Below are positions 45,365 through 54,566 of a stretch of 64,000 nucleotides of DNA, piece after piece. The position numbers and the translations under genes are program-made. The stretch comes from Neurospora crassa OR74A (taxonomy: Eukaryota > Ascomycota > Sordariomycetes > Sordariales > Sordariaceae), in NCBI RefSeq assembly GCF_000182925.2, contig NC_026505.1, positions 806,001 through 870,000 on the forward strand. Reading direction: 5' to 3'. A model generated the notes under the pieces. That model searched no databases, was not told the origin of the DNA, and saw only the letters and a program-made list of their open reading frames with translations. Every line of letters begins with the position of its first letter. The stretch's first letter is position 1.

Positions 45365-45431
45365 TTCCCACACTCAATCGCCTGTGCAGTCTTGGCAAGA
45401 GGTGTGTGTGCGTGCACACACACACACCGCA
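45365..45431 (+). repeat. Left terminal inverted repeat
   Basis: 67 bases, reverse-complementary to 49658-49728 except for two fewer GT/CA dinucleotides. It has ordinary GC content and retains many CpA sites. Its inner part (45401-45428) is itself nearly palindromic, GT repeats facing AC repeats. Confidence 0.9.
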
Positions 45432-45729
45432 TTTGATAAATCTGGCCATTTGACATCGCTTTACACGATTCAACTCAATCGTTTAACATCGAAATCTGGC
45501 TAAAACTAGTACAAAAAGTCGATATTTTAATACTCTACGTTATATAGTTATCTATTTTGATATTTATATTATCTTTTAAACTATTATTAATATAGTATAC
45601 TACCCTAATACCCGCTAAAAGGTATTAATAATAATAATACTAGTAAATAACGAATATCCTAATAATATTACTAAGACTACTAGTATAAATATAAAGAATA
45701 CGTAAAAATATAAACGTACTCTATTAGAT

Positions 45730-46740
45730 ATTAGTAAAATATTTTTACCGTTGCGAACTTCCTAAAATGCTAAAAAGCTTCCTATATAAGCGTTTAAAGT
45801 ACGGCGTATACTATATTACTCCCTATACTTTATTAATTATAATTAATATTATAAAGGAAATTATAAACCTCCTTATATTGAAACCCGATTTATACCTCAA
45901 CGAGATTTATGCCTTTCTAATTAACGAATATAATATATATATTTCGACCGAAACTGTATAGTAGTACCTTCGATAGGAGAAGTAGAAGAAGAAGCGACTC
46001 TATATAAAGGTATTATAATAATCCCCTATATTAGTAGTTAAATAGATATTAAAAATCTCTTTATTTATTGTAAAAATATTTGTATTTTATAACGAGTTTA
46101 GTATAGACCGAAAGGACGGTACTTATTATATTAGTTAAGTACCCCGCAGCGCTATTACAATAGTATTAAGCAAATTCGTACGCAGTACGCAGTATTACCT
46201 CCTCCTAGCTATTGTAGTAGATGGGCTACTTGATGTATTGGTATTTAGAAGTATAATAGACTTAACTAGGGTTTGGGATTAGATAGTAAAATACTTACTC
46301 TTTAAAATAAATTTATTTCCCGGTTATAATAGTATTTTAATAATAAATAACGCTAATTAATACTCCTATACCGAACTCCAATATATATATAATTAGAAGG
46401 GAGTTCTATTATAGTATTTACTATTATACTTTCCCGAATTCAACCCTATCGAAGTATACTTTAACGACTTTAAGCGGTAATTTAAAAGGGTATATTGTAA
46501 CAAAGGCGGTAATAAAATATTAAACAACAATTTTATTGCATTTCTTAAGCAATTAACGTAGAATATAGGGTATAGAGTATAATAGATCTATAATTATTTT
46601 AAAAACGTAAAACTAATAATAGATTGATTTAATAATATTAATAAAGAGTATAGCGAATTATATATTAACGAATTAATTGAATATAGAGAAATAGGTATTG
46701 TATTTAGGCGGTAGTAGAGAGTATAGAAGGGAGAGATGGA
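45730..46740 (+). pseudogene. Tc1/mariner transposase relic (DDE, DD34E spacing)
   Basis: Read in one frame (2 modulo 3) from 45767 to beyond 46453, it shows recognisable Tc1/mariner pieces separated by many RIP-type stop codons. KPDLYLNEIYAFL and ISTETV (about 45881-45961) match the helix-turn-helix region of fungal Tc1/mariner transposases. FYNEFSIDRKDG (about 46085-46120) matches the first catalytic block. IINNAN (about 46340-46357) corresponds to the family's 'DNA' block, and PEFNPIE (46433-46453) to the third. The position of the second catalytic Asp (AAT at 46346) and the Glu codon at 46451 are separated by 34 codons. Two catalytic Asp codons appear as Asn, as expected of G-to-A RIP changes. 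It is inactive, and apparently free of indels across this span. Confidence 0.82.
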
Positions 46741-46759
46741 TTTATATATATTAAATTGA

Positions 46760-49540
46760 ATTATATACTAAAAATGCTAGAAATACTAAAAGTACTAGAA
46801 GTACTAGAAGTGCTAGAAGTATTAAAAATTGTATTTATTTATATAATAATACTAAAATACTAGAAACCCTCCTTTTTTACTATAAATTAATTCGTAATAT
46901 TATTATTACTCGCTAGGACTGTTAGTAGTAGTATTGCCCGCTATAGAAGCGAGAGCTCTAGTAATACCGTATTCGAATATAATATTAAATTGCGGGTTTA
47001 GAGTATATACTAGTTAATTAAATTACAGTAATAGGAATTAAATAGTATATTTACTATAGCTTAATTATATTACTAGTACCGTATACTTAATTTTGAGGAA
47101 GTTTTTGATACCGTTCTTAAATACTATATAAAGGTTATAACTAAACCTTAGCCTCGTAAATTACTCTACCGGCTGCTCTTTAAGTATAAATATATTAGGC
47201 GGCGCCTCTTTATTCCGGAGTTTATTCCTCAAAGCAATTAAAATTCTATATACTAATACTACTTTAATTAATAATTTAATATAGTAATGCTTATAGAATA
47301 CTTTAAAAAACTTAGTAATAATTTCTTTAGCCGGCTGACTAGGCGGGGCGGAGGGTGGTAGTAACGAATAAAGATTAAAAGTTAAGGGTACGAACGGACG
47401 TAGTATAAATAATTTTCCGGTTTCTATTAGGGAGTCTCTAATCTCCTCGCCTTTATCCTCCTTACCTATTACTAATAGTAGTATAATTAATAATAGTACT
47501 AATAGTTAAATAAATACTATAATTACTATAGAAATAGGAGGAGGGTTAGCGTTAGCGCGCTTAGTAGCGAGAGTTTCGCAGTCGGTCGGGTACCTATAGA
47601 ACGTAGTAGTAAAATACTTTAATAGTATATATAAATTGATAATTACTATTTTACCTAATAGGGGGAAAGCGCCTACTATATTATAATTATAACCGCTAGC
47701 AATTATTGAATTGGCAATAGAGCCGCCAGCGGTATAAGGTAGTTAGATTTAGGGATATTAAAAGTAGGGAGGGAAATATTAGTATAGTAGCGGGTATAGT
47801 AGGTATAGGGAAGGAGGGTATAGTTAGTATAGACCTTTAAAATTGTTCCTCCTTAGTGTAGCTTATAGTAGACTATTTATAGTCTCTATATTAATACTAC
47901 TATTACTACTATTAATATTATTAATAATATTAACGTTAATTAGTAGATTATTACCTCCTCCCTTATATTTACTACTACTATCGTTAGTACTAAAGGCGGT
48001 TATAGCCTTATTACCCAATATATTTCGTACTAATTTAAATAGCGGGTTAGTTACTATAGCCTTCCCTAGCGATATAGCGCGTACCTACTTACCTACATCT
48101 TTAATATTAAAGTTATAATAAGTTATACTCCTATTTATAATATAGTATATTTAATACTTAATAGCCTTATTATAATTCTTATACTTATAATTAAAACCGT
48201 ACGCCTATATTTATACTAGCTCTTAATATACAATACTATGTAATTTCACCCCCGTACGCTCCTCTTACTACCGGTCCTCTTTTAGATTCTTTTCGACTTC
48301 TATTAGTATAGTATTTATTATAATGCGCTTAGACTTTTTGGTACTAATTAGAGTCTGTAACCCTCGTAACGACGGTATATCGACTATTTATAGAATTAGA
48401 GTAATAAAAGGATTAATTAAACTACGAGAGGGGGTAGGAGTAGAGGGTATACTACTATAGGAGGATAGAGTAATAGGGATTTTACTAGCAGGTAGGTCGG
48501 TTAATTGAAATTTAAATAATATAGTAAAATAGTAATACTAGCTAGTATAGTAGAAGTACAACTTTATAACGGTCTTATACTTAATATTATTATACCTATT
48601 ATAAAAATCCTTCCTAGGAATAGTCTTATTATATATAATAACCCGGTCGCGGCGGTTATTATAAGTAGCGGCGATATATATAATATTATATAAAGAGACT
48701 AATTATTTTGTCCTTACAGTTATATTATTACTAATAATATTTTCTATATAACTTTACTATATATATAGGATTTCGCTAAATAATATCGTTTTAAACCGCT
48801 ATTTATAGAATTTACTATTATTTTATTTAACCTTAACCTCTCTAAATAAATTACGTTCTTCAATAGTAGGTAATTTAGTACGGCTAATAGTAATATATAA
48901 ATTAATTATATTAAATTAGACTTATATTGAATTAGGGTATTTAGAACGTAATAGTAGCGGTAGTAGTACTATAACAATTAACTTATAGGTAGTACGGGGC
49001 TAGGCTAGTAGCGTTGAGGTAATTAGTTTAATTAAGGAGGCTACTTCGCTATTATTATCGCCTAATAAATAAAACGAAGTATCGAAAGCCTACTTCTTAG
49101 GGGTAAGGCGGACGGAGAGCTATTATTCAACTTCGTTATCGTCGCTAGAGTCCTCTTTGCTACTAGAAATCTCAATAGGTATCGTAAGTTTGGAGAGGAA
49201 CGATAGCGGCTCTAGGATTGGGACTAAAATTAGCTTTAGCTTTAATATAGTAGCCTTCCCCTTCTTAACGGTAATTTTTTTAATAACAGTCTTTTTAATA
49301 ATAATTTTAATAGGAGTAGCCTTCTTCTTAAGTAGAATAATTTTAGGAATAACTTTAATAAATTACTCGGCTTTATAACTCTTCTTTCTAGGGCGGGATA
49401 AGGCGCATTATAGAATTATTAGGCTAGGATCTTCCTAATTTTAATCTTTATCGAAGTAGATTATTAGCGCGCCGCTTCAAGTATAAAATTACTTTACGCT
49501 AGCAGGCTTTAAATTAAAGATTATTTTGGGAGGTATTGTC
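46760..49540 (-). pseudogene. Second, unidentified gene relic of the transposon
   Basis: On the minus strand, coding-like stretches recur, broken by RIP-type stops. From the right end inward there are a Lys-rich block (around 49330-49230, KVIPKIILLKKKATPIK and KKTVIKKITVKKGKA), an acidic Ser/Asp block (around 49150, SSSKEDSSDDNEVE), and further inward segments such as EERNLFREVKVK (around 48850) and FYKHYYIKLLIKV (around 47300). Residual G and C bases cluster at codon-like spacing. I cannot assign a family; a DNA-binding or chromatin-type protein is possible from the charged N-terminal half, but that is a guess. The boundaries are approximate. Confidence 0.5.
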
Positions 49541-49657
49541 GCGATGGATTTGATTGATTACTAGTGTTGTGATTACTTTGTACGTTGAAATAACTTTAAA
49601 TTAATATGGAAATTGTTGTGAAATGATGAATTTTAACGAAGTTGTGCAATATAGAAG

Positions 49658-49728
49658 TGCGGTGTGTGTGTGTGTGTGCACGCACACACACCTCTTGCCA
49701 AGACTGCACAGGCGATTGAGTGTGGGAA
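49658..49728 (-). repeat. Right terminal inverted repeat
   Basis: 71 bases, the inverted copy of the left end, with the same internal GT/AC palindrome (49661-49692). It is unmutated although the adjoining interior is RIP-saturated. Confidence 0.9.
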
Positions 49729-49981
49729 CATTCGTCAAGAGCTGCTGTCTTGTGGACTAGCTCGTGTTGTGCCTGGCTGCTTTCAGTCACTGTGCTTCAG
49801 CCACATCAGACAACAGGTTGTGAATGTGTTGGGCTTTTTCATCATGTGTTCTCCAGCCCCAGCCTGACTGTCCTCTCTTCTCTCTTCTCCCCAAAGGTCG
49901 GAAACTCTTGTCCTTTTGTACCTGTTCCCATGAAATCCAGATTGTGAAGATTGGAAGTCCGAGTCCCATCAGTCAGTCATC
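49729..49981 (+). promoter_or_regulatory. Short promoter/leader of the proline-rich gene beside the transposon
   Basis: Only 253 bases separate the right terminal repeat from the start codon of the proline-rich protein, so the element lies within or against its promoter. Confidence 0.5.
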
Positions 49982-51751
49982 ATGTCATACAGCGGCATCA
50001 CCCCATACGGCTCTGCTTATCGGCAGCAGTCTCAACCACAAGAACAACAACCGGAGCAACAACGTCGACTATCAGAGCCGAAAGCCTACCGTCCATATCA
50101 ACCGTACCGGCCACCTACACAGCAGCTAGGGCCAAGTGGTAGTCATGAGACTAATAGCCGACGTTCGTCTATTGCAAGCCAGTCATCTTTGGCTTCCTCG
50201 CTCGCAAAGTTTGACCTTGGCGATAGCTCCATGGTTCCGGCACCCTTGAGAGTTCAACATAGGCCCGTCTCGAGCCAAATACCGACCCAGTGCCAGACAC
50301 CGCAGTCACCACAGGCAGAACAAAACTACAAACCTTATTCTCCACCTTCTTCGCGGCATCGTGACTCGGTCACATCCACGGCCGGACGACGGACCTCCAA
50401 TGGCTTTGTTGCTGAGCTTGAAGGGTCATTACCTCCTCCTGTGCGGGAGAGTAATACTGTGGAGCCCTCTTCAGATGTCCCTCCCCCGAAACCGGCCAAG
50501 AAATTGGAAACTCCTGACAGTGAAGGGCTGATCGTCGTAGAAGCCGAAGCCTTACCTTCTGTCCCCGGCTCTTGGCCTGCCTCACTTGAAGAACAGTCAG
50601 ACAGTGGATATCAACCTCCTTTTGCCCAGCCTCAATATCAGAAACCGATTTCACCACCCTCGCTTCATGACGAGTCAACACAGAGCACGCCGAGTCCTCC
50701 GCCTGTGCAATATTCATCAGCTTCCCAGCAACAAGCGCCTATCCCTCCCCCAGTGCCACAACCGACCTACACGTCTGCTCCGGCTCAGCCAGGGTTCCAG
50801 AGTTTTTCACCTCCACAGTCACCACCGCTGCTGCCGTCCGGGAAAACTTCGGCTCCGTTCACTTCCCCATATTGCCAACCTGGCAACTACGGTTCTGCGC
50901 CTTCGCCTGGATTCAGCCAAGCCCCAACATCTCCGGTTGAGCAAGCACCTCCGCCGCCTCCATATCAGCAGCAAACCTACGGCAGCCCTCCCCATTCACC
51001 ACCACGTCCCCCTCCTCAGTCAACACGGCCAACTTCTCTGTATTTCTCCGGCTACCACTGTCCACCGACACCAATCCTCAACACCAGCAACTTACCACTC
51101 ACTCCTCCAACCCAACAAGGATCTTTCTCACCCGCCTCTCCGCAATCATCTACAGCCGGGAACCACAGACACTCATTCTCGTACTTTCCAGCCGCCTACC
51201 CACCCCGGCCTTCACCACCAACCCAACATCAACCAGCGACGACCCTGCCCTCACCAACAATTACCTCCCCTTCATCACCGTTCCCTTCGTCACCTCCAGC
51301 TGTAAACCCCTCAGCCCCACCAAGCTATCCCTCCACCCCAGCGCATCAACAACAACAAGCTCAACCAACAATAACCTACACTACCGCCCCCTCACAACCC
51401 ACTTACTCCTCCCAACATTCCTCCCCCACTTCCACCCCATCTTTCTCTTCGTCTTCATCCACTTCAGGAGCCACAAAACTAGGCGGAGCCCTGTACCACT
51501 TCCACTCTCCTCCCCACCCCTCGCTCAACTCCAAGTTATCTATCAACGGACTGAAAAGGACGGCTGCGGGACTGGGCGGGGCGATCAAGAATGTGGCAAA
51601 CGTGGTGGAAGTTGCGGGCAGAGAGGCAGTTAAGGCGGGGAGGGCGGCGGCGGCTGCTGCTGGGGAGAGGGAGTCGGGAAAGACGTACACGGGGAGTTTT
51701 GGGAGGAGGGTGAGTGGGATGGGGTTTTATGGTGGTGGTGGTAGAGGGTAG
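49982..51751 (+). CDS. Proline-rich, low-complexity protein, 589 aa
   Basis: Single open exon starting MSYSGITPYGSAYRQQ. Residues up to about 500 are dominated by Pro, Ser, Gln, Thr and Tyr with many PPP, PQ and SPP runs. This suggests a disordered protein or a scaffold for SH3/WW-type partners. The last 90 residues differ: GGALYHFHSPPHPSLNSKLSINGLKRTAAGLGG, then a predicted Ala-rich helix (NVVEVAGREAVKAGRAAAAAAG) and a GGGGRG end. This tail may be the conserved functional part. There is no signal peptide, membrane segment or known domain. It is convergent with the GH6 gene. Codon use looks like that of its neighbours, so I take it as a real gene of unknown function. Confidence 0.75.
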   Translation: MSYSGITPYGSAYRQQSQPQEQQPEQQRRLSEPKAYRPYQPYRPPTQQLGPSGSHETNSRRSSIASQSSLASSLAKFDLGDSSMVPAPLRVQHRPVSSQIPTQCQTPQSPQAEQNYKPYSPPSSRHRDSVTSTAGRRTSNGFVAELEGSLPPPVRESNTVEPSSDVPPPKPAKKLETPDSEGLIVVEAEALPSVPGSWPASLEEQSDSGYQPPFAQPQYQKPISPPSLHDESTQSTPSPPPVQYSSASQQQAPIPPPVPQPTYTSAPAQPGFQSFSPPQSPPLLPSGKTSAPFTSPYCQPGNYGSAPSPGFSQAPTSPVEQAPPPPPYQQQTYGSPPHSPPRPPPQSTRPTSLYFSGYHCPPTPILNTSNLPLTPPTQQGSFSPASPQSSTAGNHRHSFSYFPAAYPPRPSPPTQHQPATTLPSPTITSPSSPFPSSPPAVNPSAPPSYPSTPAHQQQQAQPTITYTTAPSQPTYSSQHSSPTSTPSFSSSSSTSGATKLGGALYHFHSPPHPSLNSKLSINGLKRTAAGLGGAIKNVANVVEVAGREAVKAGRAAAAAAGERESGKTYTGSFGRRVSGMGFYGGGGRG

Positions 51752-52214
51752 GTACCTCTAGCTAAAGTAGGGTGGACTTGTTTGAGGTTTGCTGGGAGTG
51801 CCCCGGTGATAAAAAAAAAAAAAAACTTGGATAATGTACCTATGTAGTAGAGATGCGTGGGTGGGTTGAGGCAAGGCTCTCGGGAACGGAACTGAGGGGG
51901 AAAGGCAAGGTATCTATTCTCAGAGCAAAAGCTGCCTCTAAGGGCCTGGCACAACTACCTAGCACAATCAACATCAAGGTCAAAAAAGAGAGTAGAAGCA
52001 AGTATACCAGATCGTTGTATTGACAGTCTGAAAATAGGTATATGTGCAGTCCACCCTAGCAGGCGAACAGGAAATGCTTCTTAATCTATGTACAAGAATA
52101 TGGGAAGAAGCAGTCATCCTTTATGACTCTTTTTCACGTTAGTTCCTCTTTCACCCTCTTCATCTTCTCATTCACCAAATCCCAAAAAGCCCACTATTGT
52201 CAAAGACAATGCGC
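51752..52214. other. Convergent intergenic region
   Basis: 463 bases between the proline-rich and GH6 stops. It contains an A15 run near 51811 and GGTAGGTA/TACCTA motifs (about 51746-51756 and 51836-51846). Confidence 0.5.
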
Positions 52215-53731
52215 TCAGAAAGCGGGGTTAGCGTTCTTGAGCAGCTGCTCAAAGTAAGCCTGGAACCACTGGCCAGCCTCAGGGGCAGGCTTGAGGGCAT
52301 CCGAGAGACCGCAGTGGTAGTCATAGCGGGTAGCGGAGGTGTCGCTGGTACCATCGGACTCACCACCGGGCTTGACCCAGACGAAGGCATCAGCCAACGA
52401 GGAGCCAGTGTTGGTGGTAGGGCGGACACCGAAGCCAGTGCCGATGGCGTTACACCAGTCACCCTGCTCGATCTGGCCAGTCGGCTGCTTGCCGGAACGG
52501 CCCGTGTCAACGATGAACTGGGCCGGGAAGCCGGCAGCGTTGAGAAGAGGGGAGAAAGCCTCGATGTACTTCTTCTCGTCGTAGTTGGGGTTGGGCGTGG
52601 TGTACGAGGGAGCGGAGGATAGCGACCAGCCGTTGTAGTTGGAGACGTTGGTGACGAGACCGCGGACGGACTTGGGCTTACCGGCGGCCTTGTAAATGTC
52701 GGCGAAGAGGGTGGCAGCAGGCTGGATGTTAGCGGGCCAGCCGAGCCAGCCACCGTGACCAGCATCAAGGTACTGGGCGACGTGAGGAAGGTCGAGCTGG
52801 GTGATGGCGTAGTTGGTGCACTCCCTGTAGGCGGAGGCGGCATTGGCACACTTGGCAACGTTGGTGTTGGTGACGAGGTTAGCAAGCGAGTCGGGCTCGA
52901 TGACGAGGATGGTGCGGATGTCCGAGTACTCAATCAGGAGTTTGCGGATGGCGTTGATGTAGGTCTTGTAGTTGGCAACGCCGCCGTTGGCGATGGAGAA
53001 CTCGCCGTTGGAGGCGGCAGCAGCGCAGTCACGGTCAGGGAGATCGTAGACGACAAAGTGAGCGGCGTAGGGAGGGTTGGCACCGGCCTTGTTGGCCGCG
53101 CGAATCTCCTCAAGGGTGCTCTTCATGAGGGTGTCAACGGTGACGTTGCGGTCAAGCCACTGGAAGGTGGGAACCTTGGCAACGGCAGACGCCTGAGCAG
53201 CCAAGCTGCCAGTCATGGAAGGAATGGCATGGTTGTAAATCTCGGAGGAGTAGTAGCTGTTGGCCCAGCCCTGAACACCAAGGAAGGGGTTGCCAGTGAA
53301 GCTAGCAGTGGAGGAAGCACCGCCAGCAATGGTGGTGGTGGGCACCGAAGGAGCGGTAGTAGTGGTGATGGGCTGGGCAGCGCTGCTGCTGGTAACCTTG
53401 CTGGTGGTGCTAGAGACCTTGCTGGTGCTGGTAGGGCTGGTGGAAGAAGCCCCAGCAGTGGTGGTAACCTGAGCGCCGGGCAAGCACTGGGAGTAGTAAG
53501 AGTTGATCTCAACGCAGGAGTTGCCGGAGGAGCAGCAAGTCGCACCAGACCAGCCAATACCACCGCACTGGCTCCTATATCGTTTGTTTGTTAGTATTGG
53601 TGAACAGGCAAGTTTTGAGGGTGATGGTGATCATACCAGGCAGAGCCGCAGTTCTGGCGATCCTCGAGGACGGGAGCGGCGAGGGCAGAGGCCGTCAAGG
53701 CGGCAGCGAGAAGGAGCTTCTTGGCAGCCAT
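52215..53731 (-). CDS. gh6-2: Cellobiohydrolase II (GH6 with N-terminal CBM1)
   Basis: Secreted exoglucanase that releases cellobiose from non-reducing ends of cellulose. Exons (minus) 53731-53637 and 53574-52215; the intron is 62 nt (gtatga...atatag) and splits Trp32. The protein is 484 aa. A signal peptide (about 1-18) is followed by a CBM1 cellulose-binding domain (about 28-62, with its Cys pairs and Tyr/Trp residues), a Ser/Thr/Pro linker (about 65-120) and the GH6 domain. By alignment with Trichoderma Cel6A, Asp214 in LPDRDC, Asp260 in IEPDSLANL (acid) and Asp439 in GGESDGT match the catalytic-site residues D175, D221 and D401. It matches my recollection of Neurospora gh6-2. Such genes are induced on cellulose and repressed by glucose. 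A TATA-like ATAAAAAG sequence lies about 95-105 bases upstream. Confidence 0.98.
53575..53636 (-). other. Intron in the CBM1 of the GH6 gene
   Basis: The donor is gtatga, the branch TACTAACAAAC and the acceptor gatatag. It joins NCGSA-W-SQCGG in frame. Confidence 0.93.
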
Positions 53732-54566
53732 TGTAAGAACTGTTGATGATAAGGGTTTCCGTTGACTGAATCACCAAGAATGCCAGTGCTGAGGAAATTT
53801 CCAATCAACAGAACGCGAAGTCGTCCTCTTTTTATGGCCGAGTTCCCTCGGAGTGACCTCCATCAAACCAAGTCCCATCGGTCGGGAAGACGGGAACGCG
53901 CTCCCGAAACATCGAGGAACGATCACATAACGCCACTGACTGAACGAGGCTTGTCCGATTCCGTTCAACTAGAACTCGGCTGCCCCATAAGCAAGCTCAC
54001 CCGCGGTGGTGGTAGGAACGGGCGCCATTCCGAGTGTGGCTCTACCCCGGAGTCATAGGGACGATCGTTCCGAATAGGCCATAGATGGGCCTTAGGACGA
54101 AGTTCCGAAGCCTCGACGGAAACTACGGGATGATGGATCATGTAAATCCACATAACGTGCTCAACATGGCGACCCAAGACCGACAAGTGCGAGGAAGTGG
54201 GCTGCTTGGCGCGGCTGGAGAGGAAGTCGTGACCCGAGGGGCGGCAAGACTGTTCAGAAATCAGTGTAACGCTGTCTACCAGAAACAGGCCAAGCTGCTT
54301 GCCAAATCCGCCGACCTGGACACCGCATTCGAGCAATCTCGCGGAACCGGGTTCTTGGTGAAGGTGATGCTTTGGTTGCGAGGTGTGAACCGGGTTTCGT
54401 TCTCGGAGCCCACGTTCCTTGATGTCCATTATGGGTAAGTGTCCGGTTCTTGTTGCGGGGGTGGAGCGGCAGGGGGTCTGTTTTGATTGGCGACTTCCGG
54501 GTCTCTAGACGGAAAAGATGCACCACCTTTCCGTCGTCGTCACATTGCTCAAGGTCCTTGTGTTTC
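53732..54566. promoter_or_regulatory. GH6 promoter region
   Basis: 835 bases between the GH6 start codon and the PLD-like stop, both genes on the minus strand. ATAAAAAG (minus strand, about 53826-53834) is a candidate TATA box. I did not find an unambiguous cellulase-activator site by eye. Confidence 0.45.

Larger units (their letters stand above)
45365..49728. mobile_element. RIP-degraded Tc1/mariner-type DNA transposon, 4.4 kb
   Basis: The element is bounded by near-identical inverted repeats (45365-45431 and 49658-49728). Between about 45.52 and 49.56 kb the sequence is extremely AT-rich; TpA is everywhere, while CpA and TpG are nearly absent, the signature of Neurospora RIP (C to T, mainly at CpA). 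The plus strand carries a transposase relic with DD34E spacing, and the minus strand a second gene relic; the two converge near 46.75 kb. It sits between two intact, divergently transcribed host genes. At 4.4 kb it is large for Tc1/mariner because of the second gene. No convincing target-site duplication is seen: only a shared CA or CATT near the ends, and the TA expected for the family is not evident. Composition was judged by eye. Confidence 0.85.

Noticed and set aside
45767-45961. 64-codon ATG frame read as an independent small gene
   Set aside because: It is the longest surviving piece of the transposase relic, in the same frame as the downstream catalytic blocks.
47843-48118. Leu/Ile-rich plus-strand frame resembling a membrane protein
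   Set aside because: AT-rich RIP sequence translates to Leu/Ile by composition; coding-like relics in this part are on the other strand.
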